Program-made: the position numbers and the translations under genes
Assembly: GCA_963834945.1 (NCBI GenBank)
Contig: CAWIDT010000006.1
Location: 62,001 to 126,000 of the forward strand
DNA length: 64,000 nucleotides
From: R-RK-3 sp963834945
GTDB taxonomy: Bacteria; Pseudomonadota; Alphaproteobacteria; Rhizobiales; Rhodomicrobiaceae
Direction: 5' to 3'
Shown here: positions 42,712 to 51,898 of the stretch, in pieces
How the letters are laid out: every line of letters begins with the position of its first letter
Position numbering within the stretch: position 1 is the stretch's first letter
The notes under the pieces: model-generated
What the model was told of the DNA's origin: nothing
Seen by the model: the letters and a program-made list of their open reading frames with translations, nothing else
Databases searched by the model: none

Positions 42712-44244
42712 ATGAAGGAAGTTCTGGAAGAATTGGCGCGGCGGCGCTCGACCGCAAGTCTGGGGGGCGGCGAGAAGCGCATTGCGGCGCAGCATAAGCG
42801 CGGCAAGCTGACCGCGCGCGAGCGGATCGAGCTGCTGCTCGACGACAAGTCCTTCGAAGAGTTCGGCATGTATGTCGAGCATCGCTGCACCGATTTCGGC
42901 ATGGAGGAGGCAAAAATCCCAGGCGACGGCGTCGTCACCGGCTGGGGCACGATCAACGGCCGCACAGTCTATCTGTTCGCCAAGGATTTCACCGTGTTCG
43001 GCGGCTCGCTGTCGGAGGCGCATGCCGAGAAAATCACCAAAATCCAGGACATGGCGCTGCGCAGCCGCGCGCCTGTCATCGGCCTGTTCGACGCAGGGGG
43101 AGCGCGCATCCAGGAGGGTGTGGCGGCGCTCGGCGGCTATGGCGAGGTGTTCCTGCGCAATGTGCTGTCCTCCGGCGTCGTGCCGCAGATTTCGGTGATC
43201 ATGGGGCCGTGCGCGGGCGGCGATGTCTATTCGCCCGCCATGACCGACTTCATCTTCATGGTGAAGGACACCAGCTACATGTTCGTCACCGGCCCCGATG
43301 TGGTCCGCACGGTGACCAACGAGGAAGTGACGGCGGAAGAGCTGGGCGGCGCGTCCGTCCACACGACGAAATCCTCCATCGCCGACCATGCCTACGAGAA
43401 CGATGTCGAATGCCTGCTGCAGATGCGCCGGCTGATGGACTTCCTGCCCTCGAACAACCTTTCGGGCGTGCCGGTGCTGCCGACCCGCGACCGCTTCGAC
43501 CGCTCCGAACCGTCGCTCGACACGCTGCTGCCGGATAATCCGAACAAGCCATACGATATGCGTGAGCTGATCCTGAAAGTTGCCGACGAGGGCGATTTCT
43601 TCGAGATTCAGGCGGCCTACGCCCGCAACATCGTCACCGGCTTCGGACGCATCGAGGGGCATACGGTCGGGTTCGTGGCCAATCAGCCGATGGTGCTGGC
43701 GGGTGTGCTCGACTCGGATGCCAGCCGCAAGGCGGCGCGTTTCGTGCGTTTCTGCGATTGCTTTAACATCCCGCTCATCACCTTTGTCGACGTGCCCGGC
43801 TTCCTGCCCGGCACCGCCCAGGAATATGGCGGGCTGATCAAGCATGGGGCCAAGCTGCTCTTCGCTTTCGCCGAAGCGACCGTGCCGAAAGTGACGGTGA
43901 TCACGCGCAAGGCCTATGGCGGCGCCTATGACGTGATGTCCTCAAAGCATATTCGCGGCGACGTGAACTATGCCTGGCCGACCGCCGAAATCGCGGTGAT
44001 GGGCCCCAAGGGCGCGGCGGAAATCCTCTATCGCGGCGAACTGAACGACCCGGAAAAGATCGCCGCCCGCACCAAGGAATACCAGGACCGCTTCGCCAAC
44101 CCGTTCGTGGCCGCCGAGCGCGGCTATATCGACGAAGTGATCCGTCCGCGCAACACGCGCGGACGCATCGCCCGCGCGCTCAACATGCTGCGCAACAAGA
44201 CGGTCGAGAACCCATGGAAGAAGCACGATAATATTCCGCTTTGA
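42712..44244 (+). CDS. pccB: Propionyl-CoA carboxylase beta (carboxyltransferase) subunit
   Basis: Transfers CO2 from carboxybiotin on the alpha subunit to propionyl-CoA, giving methylmalonyl-CoA. 510 residues with KRIAAQHKRGKLTARERIEL, FVEHRCTDFGME-type YVEHRCTDFGMEEAKIPGDG, GLFDAGGARIQEGV, QISVIMGPCAGGDVYSPAMT, FVTGPDVVRTVTNEEVTAEE, VDVPGFLPGTAQEYGG and ITRKAYGGAYDVMSSKHI. The pattern fits PccB better than AccD or MccB. The alpha subunit is 13 kb downstream at 57224. Confidence 0.93.
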   Translation: MKEVLEELARRRSTASLGGGEKRIAAQHKRGKLTARERIELLLDDKSFEEFGMYVEHRCTDFGMEEAKIPGDGVVTGWGTINGRTVYLFAKDFTVFGGSLSEAHAEKITKIQDMALRSRAPVIGLFDAGGARIQEGVAALGGYGEVFLRNVLSSGVVPQISVIMGPCAGGDVYSPAMTDFIFMVKDTSYMFVTGPDVVRTVTNEEVTAEELGGASVHTTKSSIADHAYENDVECLLQMRRLMDFLPSNNLSGVPVLPTRDRFDRSEPSLDTLLPDNPNKPYDMRELILKVADEGDFFEIQAAYARNIVTGFGRIEGHTVGFVANQPMVLAGVLDSDASRKAARFVRFCDCFNIPLITFVDVPGFLPGTAQEYGGLIKHGAKLLFAFAEATVPKVTVITRKAYGGAYDVMSSKHIRGDVNYAWPTAEIAVMGPKGAAEILYRGELNDPEKIAARTKEYQDRFANPFVAAERGYIDEVIRPRNTRGRIARALNMLRNKTVENPWKKHDNIPL

Positions 44245-44324
44245 GGGGTGAAGCACGAGTGCCATGATCCGGCGGCATGGCTTTGCCCGGCGGTGGAGCT
44301 ATGAGACGTTCGGGGGGAGCTTCC

Positions 44325-44684
44325 ATGGAATACGCGGCCTTCGTGCTCACCGGCCTCGTGATGGTGATCCACATCTATATCGTTCTGCTGGAGACGGTTC
44401 TGTTTCGCTCGCTCGGCGTCAGGGCATTCGCCATTCCGGCCGATCGGGTCGACGAAATGGCGCCGGTGCTGTCGAATCAGGGCTGCTACAATCTGTTCCT
44501 GGTAGCGGCACTGGCAATGGGGCTGTTCTATGCGGAGGAGGAGATTGCGCAAGCCTTCGTGGTTTACGGGCTCGTCTGCGTGATCATCGCGGGCGTCTGG
44601 GGCGCGATCACCGTGGCGCGGAAAATCTTCTTCATCCAGACGGTTCCCGCCGCGATCGCCCTGGCGGCGGTGCTGGCGTCCTAG
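44325..44684 (+). CDS. DUF1304 small membrane protein
   Basis: 119 residues, four predicted helices, with the DUF1304 pattern: FVLTGLVMVIHIYIVLLETV, MAPVLSNQGCYNLFLVAALA and VYGLVCVIIAGVWGA. Function unknown. ATG 44325 has a GGGGGGAG site upstream. Follows pccB by 80 bases in the same direction; the stop overlaps the first bases of repeat copy B. Confidence 0.85.
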   Translation: MEYAAFVLTGLVMVIHIYIVLLETVLFRSLGVRAFAIPADRVDEMAPVLSNQGCYNLFLVAALAMGLFYAEEEIAQAFVVYGLVCVIIAGVWGAITVARKIFFIQTVPAAIALAAVLAS

Positions 44685-44786
44685 AGCATTTTCCAGCAAA
44701 GTGGACGCCGGTTTGCGTCGAGAAAATGCGAGAAAACAAAGAATTAGAGCCGCGCTCCGATTCAATCGGAGCGGAAAAGGCTCTAG
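44681..44786 (+). repeat. RIME-like intergenic repeat, copy B (106 bp)
   Basis: Inverted copy of the element at 22657-22762: same length, 104 of 106 bases identical, both bounded by CTAGAGC and GCTCTAG. It begins at the DUF1304 stop codon and runs directly into a second palindromic element. Confidence 0.88.
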
Positions 44787-44875
44787 ATCATGATCGGAAA
44801 CGATCATGATCTAGATTCCTTTGTTTTCGCACGATTTTTCGGGAAAACCGGTGTCCACTTTTCCCGATCGTGCTC
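44783..44875. repeat. Second RIME-like element with a perfect 14-bp hairpin
   Basis: Contains a perfect 14-bp stem with a GAAA loop at 44783-44814 (CTAGATCATGATCG arms), then AAACAAAGGAATC and GTGGACACCGGTTTTCCCG-like blocks on the minus strand that resemble parts of repeat B (GTGGACGCCGGTTTGC, AAACAAAGAAT). It looks like a divergent member of the same repeat family placed head to head with copy B; the hairpin may terminate both converging genes. Confidence 0.75.
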
Positions 44876-44886
44876 AAGCATACGCG

Positions 44887-46026
44887 TCAGCGGGTCTGCG
44901 GCTCCAGATTCTGCCCGCTGACCCAGCCGGCGATGCCCAGGTAGCGCACATGGCACCATTCATCGTCGCAGCCGCCGATGGGAACGATGCCGGTCGCGTA
45001 AGATGGGATCTTACCGACGACCTTGGCATGGGCGTTCGGATAGTCGAGCACATCCACTGAGCCCCACAGCTCCACGCCCTTGGCCTGGAACATCTGGCTT
45101 GATTCCACCGATGCGTCCGCCAGATGCCGCCGCGCCACCCAGCCGCTCACATCGCCGTGGCGGACGAGGCACCATTTCTCGACGCACTTATGCAGACCTT
45201 CCACGTCTGTCGCCCCATTCGGAATCCAGCCCAGGATCCGGGACGTCCCGTCCGGCTCCTCGCGCATGGCGAGCGAGCTTTGTCCCCCAAGTCCGGCAAG
45301 CGTATAGGTCTTGTTGTCGCCGTCATGCGGCTCCAGCGCCGCCGCAGAAGGCTGCACCGCGGCATGCGTCGCGGTCGGCTCATTTTTATTCAGCGCCTTG
45401 CTTTCGTCCACGGTGATGGTTTGCGCCAGCGCGGCGGTAGTGCCTTGCGCTTTGGCGTCATCGACCAACGCGAATGCCTCCGCTTTCAGCCAGCCGGCGA
45501 GATCGCCCGAGCGCACGTAGCACCAATCCCGGATGCAGCTGCCAAGACCTTCCACGGTCTCGGCTTCCGGCGGCAGAATACCCGCGACTGGCAGTCGCTC
45601 ATCGGCGAATGCGTAAACCGTCAGGGGAACACCCTCATGCTTGGCCAGTTGCAGTGTTTTCTTGACTGCCAGGGATCGGAGCTGAGCCGGTGTGGGCGCG
45701 GACGCGGCAGCAGTATCTTGCGGCGCGGGCTCGTCCTCGGCGAGATAGCGGGCGAACACCCAGCCTTTCAGGCCCTCATACTCAACCGGACACCAGCCAT
45801 CATCGCATGGCCCGGTCGCTCTAAGCCCGCGCGCATCGCCGGGTATGTAGGCGAGGACGTCGGATCTGTTGTCCGGCTCCTCGCGCAAATGAATCCGGGC
45901 CGTCGGCGCGATGTCGATAACGTGCCAGCTCTGCGCCGCCCTTGCCGACGAATACACCGGATGAAGCCCGATCGCCCAAAAAGGTGTGACTGACGCAATG
46001 ATTGCGATCCCACGCCACACACTCAT
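44887..46026 (-). CDS. Exported protein with four bacterial SH3-like repeats, each with a Cys pair
   Basis: 379 residues with a signal peptide (about 1-31) and four SH3-type repeats: about 35-95, 138-188, 241-302 and 317-375. Each ends with the same pattern, Cys, three or four residues, Trp-Cys, then Val, and Gly-Trp: GPCDDGWCPVEYEGLKGW, GSCIRDWCYVRSGDLAGW, HKCVEKWCLVRHGDVSGW and GGCDDEWCHVRYLGIAGW. The paired Cys suggest a disulfide in each repeat in the periplasm. Repeats of this kind bind cell-wall peptides or proteins. Function unknown. Confidence 0.82.
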   Translation of the reverse strand: MSVWRGIAIIASVTPFWAIGLHPVYSSARAAQSWHVIDIAPTARIHLREEPDNRSDVLAYIPGDARGLRATGPCDDGWCPVEYEGLKGWVFARYLAEDEPAPQDTAAASAPTPAQLRSLAVKKTLQLAKHEGVPLTVYAFADERLPVAGILPPEAETVEGLGSCIRDWCYVRSGDLAGWLKAEAFALVDDAKAQGTTAALAQTITVDESKALNKNEPTATHAAVQPSAAALEPHDGDNKTYTLAGLGGQSSLAMREEPDGTSRILGWIPNGATDVEGLHKCVEKWCLVRHGDVSGWVARRHLADASVESSQMFQAKGVELWGSVDVLDYPNAHAKVVGKIPSYATGIVPIGGCDDEWCHVRYLGIAGWVSGQNLEPQTR

Positions 46027-46249
46027 TACACACTCCCTAACGCACCACGCCCCAGATTATCGGAACATTTTCTCGCGGCGATGGAGTTACGTCCAAGCTT
46101 CCAGTTTGACGGTCTCTGCAAAAAGCCGCGCTGCGACCGCAAGGCCGAGCGCGGTTTTCTTCCAATGAAGACGAACCCATACTCTCGCCGGATAATGCAA
46201 CAATGCGTTTCAAATGTGAATTGAATTGTAATCGCAGGTTAATGGGAAT

Positions 46250-47461
46250 TCAGCGGTTTTCCTCGAACAGCTCACGCCCGATCAGCATGCGCCGGATTTC
46301 GCTGGTGCCCGCTCCGATTTCATAAAGTTTTGCGTCTCTTAGCAGGCGCCCGGTGGGGTAATCATTGATATATCCATTGCCGCCCAGGATCTGTATGGCT
46401 TCGAGTGCCATGCCGGTTGCTTTCTCCGCCGCATAGAGAATTACCCCAGCCGAGTCCTTGCGCGTGGTCTCGCCGCGATCGCTGGCCTTCGCCACCGCGT
46501 AGACGTAGGCGCGGCAGGCGTTCATCGTGGTGTAGAGGTCCGCCAGCTTGCCCTGCATGAGCTGAAACGAGCCGATCGGCTGGCCGAACTGCTTGCGCTC
46601 CTGCGTATAGGGCAACACCACGTCCATCACCGACCGCATGATGCCAAGCGGACCGGCGGCGAGCACGATCCGCTCATAATCCAGCCCCGACATGAGAACG
46701 CGCACGCCGCCATTGATCTCGCCGAGGACGTTCTCCGCCGGCACCTCGCAATCCGTAAACACCAGTTCGCAGGTGTCGGAGCCGCGCATCCCCAGCTTGT
46801 CGAGCTTGGGTTCAGCGCTGAAACCGGGAGAACTCTTTTCGACGAGAAAGGCCGTGATGCCGCGCGCGCCGGCCTCCGGATCGGTCTTGGCATAGACGAC
46901 GAGCACATCCGCCTGCGGGCCGTTGGTGATCCACATTTTCGTGCCGTTCAGCACATAACGGTCGCCCTTCTTCTGCGCGCGCAGCTTCATCGACACCACG
47001 TCCGACCCGGCGCCCGCCTCCGACATGGCCAGTGCGCCGACATGCTCGCCGGAAATCAATCCGGGCAAATGGCGGCGCTTCTGGTCGGGCGAGCCGGCGC
47101 GACGGATCTGGTTGATGCAAAGATTGGAATGCGCCCCATAGGAGAGCCCCACCGAGGCCGAGGCGCGGCTCACTTCCTCCATCGCCACGCAATGTTCCAG
47201 ATAGCCGAGACCCGATCCGCCCCATTCCTCCTCAACGGTAATGCCATGCAGGCCGAGCGCACCGAGCTTGGGCCACAGATCGCGGGGAAAGACGTTGCTC
47301 CGGTCGATTTCGTCGGCGCGGGGAGCGATCTCGGCATCGCAAAAATTCGCCGCCGTTTCGCGTAGCAGATCAGCCGTTTCCCCAAGGCCGAAATTCAGCT
47401 CGCTCCGATAATTTTTACCGTTTGCCGGTCGCATCTTTTTTATCGCCGTTAACAGGTCCAT
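46250..47461 (-). CDS. ivd: Isovaleryl-CoA dehydrogenase
   Basis: FAD enzyme of leucine degradation: isovaleryl-CoA to 3-methylcrotonyl-CoA, electrons to ETF. 403 residues: GITVEEEWGGSGLGYLEHCV, ALAMSEAGAGSDVVSMKLRA, KMWITNGPQADVLVVYAKTD, and the catalytic Glu at the IVD-specific place in MSGLDYERIVLAAGPLGIMR; C-terminal LLRDAKLYEIGAGTSEIRRM. The Glu location separates IVD from short/medium-chain dehydrogenases. Start at 47461 (MDLLTAIK) is preferred to 47527. Confidence 0.88.
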   Translation of the reverse strand: MDLLTAIKKMRPANGKNYRSELNFGLGETADLLRETAANFCDAEIAPRADEIDRSNVFPRDLWPKLGALGLHGITVEEEWGGSGLGYLEHCVAMEEVSRASASVGLSYGAHSNLCINQIRRAGSPDQKRRHLPGLISGEHVGALAMSEAGAGSDVVSMKLRAQKKGDRYVLNGTKMWITNGPQADVLVVYAKTDPEAGARGITAFLVEKSSPGFSAEPKLDKLGMRGSDTCELVFTDCEVPAENVLGEINGGVRVLMSGLDYERIVLAAGPLGIMRSVMDVVLPYTQERKQFGQPIGSFQLMQGKLADLYTTMNACRAYVYAVAKASDRGETTRKDSAGVILYAAEKATGMALEAIQILGGNGYINDYPTGRLLRDAKLYEIGAGTSEIRRMLIGRELFEENR

Positions 47462-47556
47462 ATTGGTGCGAACAGCTTGCCCGTTTTCGAGGCAGGCCGG
47501 AACAAAAATCACGCTGCCGAGGACCATAGCGGGGATACCCGCGAGAGGAGCCGCTC

Positions 47557-48825
47557 ATGTTCATGAGCTCTGTGCCGCGTGCCGCCGCGGCAGCGGTGGC
47601 ATTCGGTTTGTTGCTCGTTCCGCTCGGCCCGCTGGCCGCGCAAACCGCGGCGAAACCGGAGGCGGCGCCGGAAGCCTCAGGCCCCTCCGCGGCCGACAAG
47701 GCGGCCGCCGAGGATGCGGAGGCACGGCTGGCGCGCAGGAAAGCCAGCGAACTGCTCTCCGCCATCGACAGCCTTCTCACCCGCACGGCTAAGGAGCGCG
47801 GCAACCTGAAGGACCTGCCCAGCCGCGACAGCTATGTCATTCCGCCGCTGTGGACGGAGACGAAGGAAGACCGGGAGAAGCAGATCCGCCAGCTGCTGGA
47901 TTCGGTGCTTGAGATCGTCACCGATGCGCCCGTGGTGCAGATGCAGGGCAAGCTGCAGGAGCGCCGGAAGGCCATTGCCGGGATCAAAGATCAGATCAGC
48001 CAGTTGCGGCAAAAGCGGCTGAGCGCCCCCGAAGGCGGGCTGATGCCCAGCATCCTGACGGACACGCAGGCTTCGATCGACAGCAAGATCGCCGATCTGG
48101 AAGCGCGGATCAAAGCCAATGAGGACGAGATCGGCAAGATCAAGGGCGATATCAAGGCGGCCCTGAAGCAGGCCGGTGTCGATATTGCCGACGACCAGCT
48201 CGACCTGCTGCTCGACAGTGTGCTCGGCGGCGATCTCATCAAGCTGGTGACGGCGTTCCAGGCGGCGCGCGCGGTGGACGACAGGCTTGGCGTGCTGCTC
48301 AGCCAGTCGAATGAGGATGTAAAGGCGGCGCGGCGCTATTTCGCCATGCATGCGGCGCTGTTCGCGATGATCGTGCACGCGCAGGACATATTGATCGAGA
48401 AGATCGACACCATCTATGTCACCAAGCTGAAGACGATTCTCGGCGATATCAAGGATACGCGGGAGGCAAGCCGCAAGCTGCTTTCCGGCCAGAACCGCCC
48501 CGATCAGCAGCGTGCGCTGGATGCCAATGTCAATGCGCAGAACTTTGCCGAAAAGGTCGCCAGCTTCTACCGCGACTATCTGCTGACGCAGCGCCGCCAG
48601 CTGGCCGAGGCGCGCGAACGCACCCTCCGGGATCTGGCCATCGCCGACAATACCTATGAGACGGTGGAAGCCAGCTTCCAGCTTCGCCAGCTGATGGAGG
48701 ACGCGCGCACCTCGTTCGAGGCGCTGCAAAAGCTGGAAGCACCCGGCTTTGAGCAGGTGTTCCGTAACGAAACGCTGCGCAAGGAGTTCGAAAGCCTCAC
48801 CCAGAAGATCGGTCCGACCTCGTAA
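47557..48825 (+). CDS. Exported coiled-coil protein of unknown function
   Basis: 422 residues, signal peptide (AAAAVAFGLLLVPLGPLAAQ), then almost entirely helical and charged, with heptad-like stretches: QMQGKLQERRKAIAGIKDQI, IDSKIADLEARIKANEDEIG and FAEKVASFYRDYLLTQRRQL. A short hydrophobic part, AMHAALFAMIVHAQDILIEK, may pack or bind membrane. No domain recognised. GAGGAG lies just upstream of the ATG; it is divergent from ivd. Confidence 0.8.
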   Translation: MFMSSVPRAAAAAVAFGLLLVPLGPLAAQTAAKPEAAPEASGPSAADKAAAEDAEARLARRKASELLSAIDSLLTRTAKERGNLKDLPSRDSYVIPPLWTETKEDREKQIRQLLDSVLEIVTDAPVVQMQGKLQERRKAIAGIKDQISQLRQKRLSAPEGGLMPSILTDTQASIDSKIADLEARIKANEDEIGKIKGDIKAALKQAGVDIADDQLDLLLDSVLGGDLIKLVTAFQAARAVDDRLGVLLSQSNEDVKAARRYFAMHAALFAMIVHAQDILIEKIDTIYVTKLKTILGDIKDTREASRKLLSGQNRPDQQRALDANVNAQNFAEKVASFYRDYLLTQRRQLAEARERTLRDLAIADNTYETVEASFQLRQLMEDARTSFEALQKLEAPGFEQVFRNETLRKEFESLTQKIGPTS

Positions 48826-48891
48826 GCCGCTGGGGCAGACTTGGGTGAGTTCGAAGCGACATCCGCGAAATGCGATCTCGCTTGAGCCGCC

Positions 48892-49350
48892 TCACCAATT
48901 CTGGGCGATGGGCTGGCCGTCGAAGATCTCGGCCAGCCTTTGCCGCGCACCGCGCACCAAATCGGCCGGCAGCCCGGTCAGCGGGAAAAAGCGCTGCTCC
49001 TGGATTTCGAAGGTTGGGGCCGGAACGCGCTGCTGCTCCCAATCCTGAACCACGAAAATCGCAATGTGGTCGCTGGGCGCCACCTGGAAATTGGCGAACA
49101 GACCGTGCAACCGGGGCTGCCCGCGTACTACCACACCCGTCTCTTCCTCCACCTCACGCGCCAGCGACGTCAGCAGCGTCTCGCGCCATTCCACCCCACC
49201 GCCGGGGAAATGCCAGCCGCGCCGGTAGCCGTGCCGGATCAGCAGGATATGCTCCTGCGGGTTGGTGATGACAGCCTGCACCCCGATGGTCATGCCCCGC
49301 GTGAGCCGCCAATAAGGAAATATCATCCGCTTCAAAATCTGTCTTTTCAC
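48892..49350 (-). CDS. NUDIX hydrolase
   Basis: 152 residues with an exact Nudix box, GGVEWRETLLTSLAREVEEE followed by TGV (Gx5Ex7REUxEExGU), and a preceding VQAVITNPQEHILLIRHGYR strand. Hydrolyses a nucleoside diphosphate linked to another group; substrate unknown. Divergent from the phosphoesterase gene. Confidence 0.92.
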   Translation of the reverse strand: MKRQILKRMIFPYWRLTRGMTIGVQAVITNPQEHILLIRHGYRRGWHFPGGGVEWRETLLTSLAREVEEETGVVVRGQPRLHGLFANFQVAPSDHIAIFVVQDWEQQRVPAPTFEIQEQRFFPLTGLPADLVRGARQRLAEIFDGQPIAQNW

Positions 49351-49455
49351 AAGGTGGGCCTCCCGCGTCGGCGCTTAGGATGCATTTGGGGCTGTTGTGA
49401 GGCCTATGTGATTTGCTATGCAGGCAGCGTTCGTTTCACCCGGTCCGGCGCATCG

Positions 49456-50361
49456 ATGTTCACCCTGGCTCATCTTTCCGATATCCACATCGCGCCGATG
49501 CCGCGACCGGCCCTGCATGAGCTGATAAACAAGCGCATATTCGGCTATGTCAACTGGCAGCGCCGCCGCTTTCAGCACCAGCGGGAGATGTTGGACCGGC
49601 TCGTTGCGGACATGCTCGGCCACACGCCGGATCACATCGCGCTGACGGGCGATCTGGTGAACATCGCGCTGCCGGAGGAATTCCGCCAGGCGCGGCGCTG
49701 GCTGGATTCGGTGGGCGATCCGGCGCATATCACGGTCATTCCCGGCAATCACGATGCCTATGTGCCGTTCATGCGCGGGCCTGGCTTTCGCCAGTGGCGG
49801 CCTTATATGCTGGCCAATCAGAAGGGCGCAAAATTCGCGGATGGCGAGCCGCGCGAATTTCCGTTCGTGCGCATCTTCGGCGATATCGCGCTGATCTGCC
49901 TGTCCTCCGCGCGGCCGACCTTTCCGGGCATGGCCTCGGGCTGGCTGGGCGGTGGACAGACGCGCCGCGTCGGCCCACTGCTCGATGCGCTCGGCCGTGA
50001 CGGCTTTTGCCGCGTCGTGCTCATCCATCACCCGCCCTTGCCGGGCATGACAAGCTGGCAGCGCGCCCTTCACGATGCCGGCGCGTTCCGCAATGTCCTG
50101 GACCGGCACGGCGCGGAGCTGGTTCTGCACGGCCATAATCACCGGCGCATGATTGCGAGATTTGAGGGCGCACGCGGCCCGATCCCGATTATCGGCGCCC
50201 CTTCCGCCTCCGTCCCCAGCGAAGAGCCCGCCAAGCGCGCCGGCTACAACATCTTCTCGATTGCCCGCGGCGGCAATGGCCAATGGCGGATTGCGATGCA
50301 CAGCCGCGTCTTCAACCCGGCACGCGGCTTTGAAGATGTCCATCAGGAGTTGTTACCCTAA
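49456..50361 (+). CDS. Metallophosphoesterase (Icc/CpdA-like)
   Basis: 301 residues with all five metal motifs: FTLAHLSDIHIAPM, HIALTGDLVNIALPEE, ITVIPGNHDAYVPF, VVLIHHPPLPGM and LVLHGHNHRRM. Calcineurin-like fold, similar to 3',5'-cyclic-nucleotide phosphodiesterases, though activity cannot be proven from sequence. The open frame reaches back to 48940, antisense to the NUDIX gene; ATG 49456 is the natural start. Confidence 0.9.
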   Translation: MFTLAHLSDIHIAPMPRPALHELINKRIFGYVNWQRRRFQHQREMLDRLVADMLGHTPDHIALTGDLVNIALPEEFRQARRWLDSVGDPAHITVIPGNHDAYVPFMRGPGFRQWRPYMLANQKGAKFADGEPREFPFVRIFGDIALICLSSARPTFPGMASGWLGGGQTRRVGPLLDALGRDGFCRVVLIHHPPLPGMTSWQRALHDAGAFRNVLDRHGAELVLHGHNHRRMIARFEGARGPIPIIGAPSASVPSEEPAKRAGYNIFSIARGGNGQWRIAMHSRVFNPARGFEDVHQELLP

Positions 50362-50478
50362 CCCGCGCCTTCATCAAGATCCCTTATGTCTCCCATGCGA
50401 AAATGTCGTTGGACAGCGCGGCCCATCGCCAGGATTCTTGCGCCCTGGCGGTAATTTCGGCTGCAATGGCGCATTCTC

Positions 50479-51705
50479 ATGCAAAAACGCATTGATCCAA
50501 TCTGGTGGATCGTTCTGGCTGCGGGCACCATCCTCGCGATCAATATGGGCATCCGGCAAACTTTTGGGCTGTTCCTGAAGCCGGTGACGCTGGATCTGGG
50601 CATGAGCCGTCAGGCCTTCGCCTTTTCCATCGCCCTGCTCAATCTGGTTTGGGGGCTTGGGTCGCCCTTTACCGGCGCGCTTAGCGACAAATTCGGTGCC
50701 CGATGGGTGCTGCTCGGCGGCGCCGGATTCTACGTCGCGGGCCTGATCGTCATGGCGATGGGCGGCAGCCAAAGCGCATTTTCGCTCAGCGGCGTCCTCA
50801 TTGGCCTGGGCGTGGCGGGCAGCGGCTTTACCGCCGTGCTCGGCGTCGTGGGCCGTGCCGCTCCGCCCGAAAAGCGCGCGCTGGCGATCAGTCTCACCAG
50901 CATGGGCAGCGCCATCGGCCAATTCGCCGCGCTCCCCTATACGCACGTGCTGATCAGCGAAACGGGATGGGTGACGAGCCTGCTCGTGCTTGCGGGAACG
51001 GCGGCGGTCATGGCGCCGCTCGGCTTCGCGCTCGGCAGCGGGCCGGATGGGGGCGGCCGGCCGGCCGCGGCGGCTCCGATTGCCGAACAACGGATGGGCG
51101 CAGCCCTGGGCGAGGCGTTCAAGCATCCCAGTTTCATCCTTCTGACGGCGGGCTTCTATGTCTGCGGCTTTCAGCTCGCGGCAGTCGGGGTGCATCTGCC
51201 CGCCTTTCTGACAGATCAAGGCTTCGACGCGAGCCTGGGCGTCATCGCGCTCACGGTGATCGGGCTGACCAACATTGCCGGCACCTATGTCTGGGGCCGC
51301 GCGGGCGATTTCATGCCCAAGCGGGTCGCGCTTACGCTCATCTATCTCGGCCGGGGCCTTGTATTCCTGGGGCTGCTTTATTTCCCGCTCACCGAGACCA
51401 GCGTCATCGCCTATGCGGCGATACTCGGCTTCCTGTGGCTGGGCACGATCCCGCTGACCAGCGGCCTGATCGTGACGTTTTTCGGCCCCCGCTGGCTGTC
51501 GATGCTCTATGGCATCGTCTTCGTTTCGCATCAGGTCGGCGGTTTCATGGGCGCATGGCTGGGCGGCTGGCTCTACGACAAATACCAGTCCTACGACCTG
51601 CTCTGGTGGGCCGCAATCGCCGTCAGCCTGATGGCCGCCGCGCTGCATCTGCCGATCGGCGAGCGGCCGTCGCCCAGGCGTGCTATGCTGGCTCCGGCGG
51701 AATAG
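50479..51705 (+). CDS. MFS transporter (monocarboxylate/oxalate-formate-type)
   Basis: 408 residues, 12 predicted helices. WWIVLAAGTILAINMGIRQT then FGLFLKPVTLDLGMSRQAFA in helix 1 and loop, GLGSPFTGALSDKFGARWVL (loop 2-3 motif) and a central break with GPDGGGRPAAAA. The helix-1 pattern (GxxxSxGlFL) is that of the OFA/monocarboxylate group. Substrate is not known; no metabolic gene is coupled. Confidence 0.88.
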   Translation: MQKRIDPIWWIVLAAGTILAINMGIRQTFGLFLKPVTLDLGMSRQAFAFSIALLNLVWGLGSPFTGALSDKFGARWVLLGGAGFYVAGLIVMAMGGSQSAFSLSGVLIGLGVAGSGFTAVLGVVGRAAPPEKRALAISLTSMGSAIGQFAALPYTHVLISETGWVTSLLVLAGTAAVMAPLGFALGSGPDGGGRPAAAAPIAEQRMGAALGEAFKHPSFILLTAGFYVCGFQLAAVGVHLPAFLTDQGFDASLGVIALTVIGLTNIAGTYVWGRAGDFMPKRVALTLIYLGRGLVFLGLLYFPLTETSVIAYAAILGFLWLGTIPLTSGLIVTFFGPRWLSMLYGIVFVSHQVGGFMGAWLGGWLYDKYQSYDLLWWAAIAVSLMAAALHLPIGERPSPRRAMLAPAE

Positions 51706-51720
51706 ACCGGGAGACGCCCC

Positions 51721-51858
51721 ATGCCGCTCGCCGCGCGGATCATCATCATCTCAAGCATCACGCTGCTCTGCGCGGGTGCGGCCTATTTGATGCTGGCGCG
51801 AGGCCCCGCGCTGCTGATCGATCTTTCGGCGGCGGCTTCGCGGGTGCTTTGCTTGTAG
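51721..51858 (+). CDS. Small single-pass membrane protein (45 residues)
   Basis: A 46-codon frame 15 bases after the MFS gene, with GGGAGACG upstream. It starts MPLAARIIIISSITLLCAGA and continues with a further hydrophobic run, so one helix and a short tail. No known family. Support is the ribosome site, spacing and helix; possibly co-expressed with the transporter. Confidence 0.5.
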   Translation: MPLAARIIIISSITLLCAGAAYLMLARGPALLIDLSAAASRVLCL

Positions 51859-51898
51859 GACTTGCTTATCCGGCGGCATCGATGCCCAGACCGGCGGA

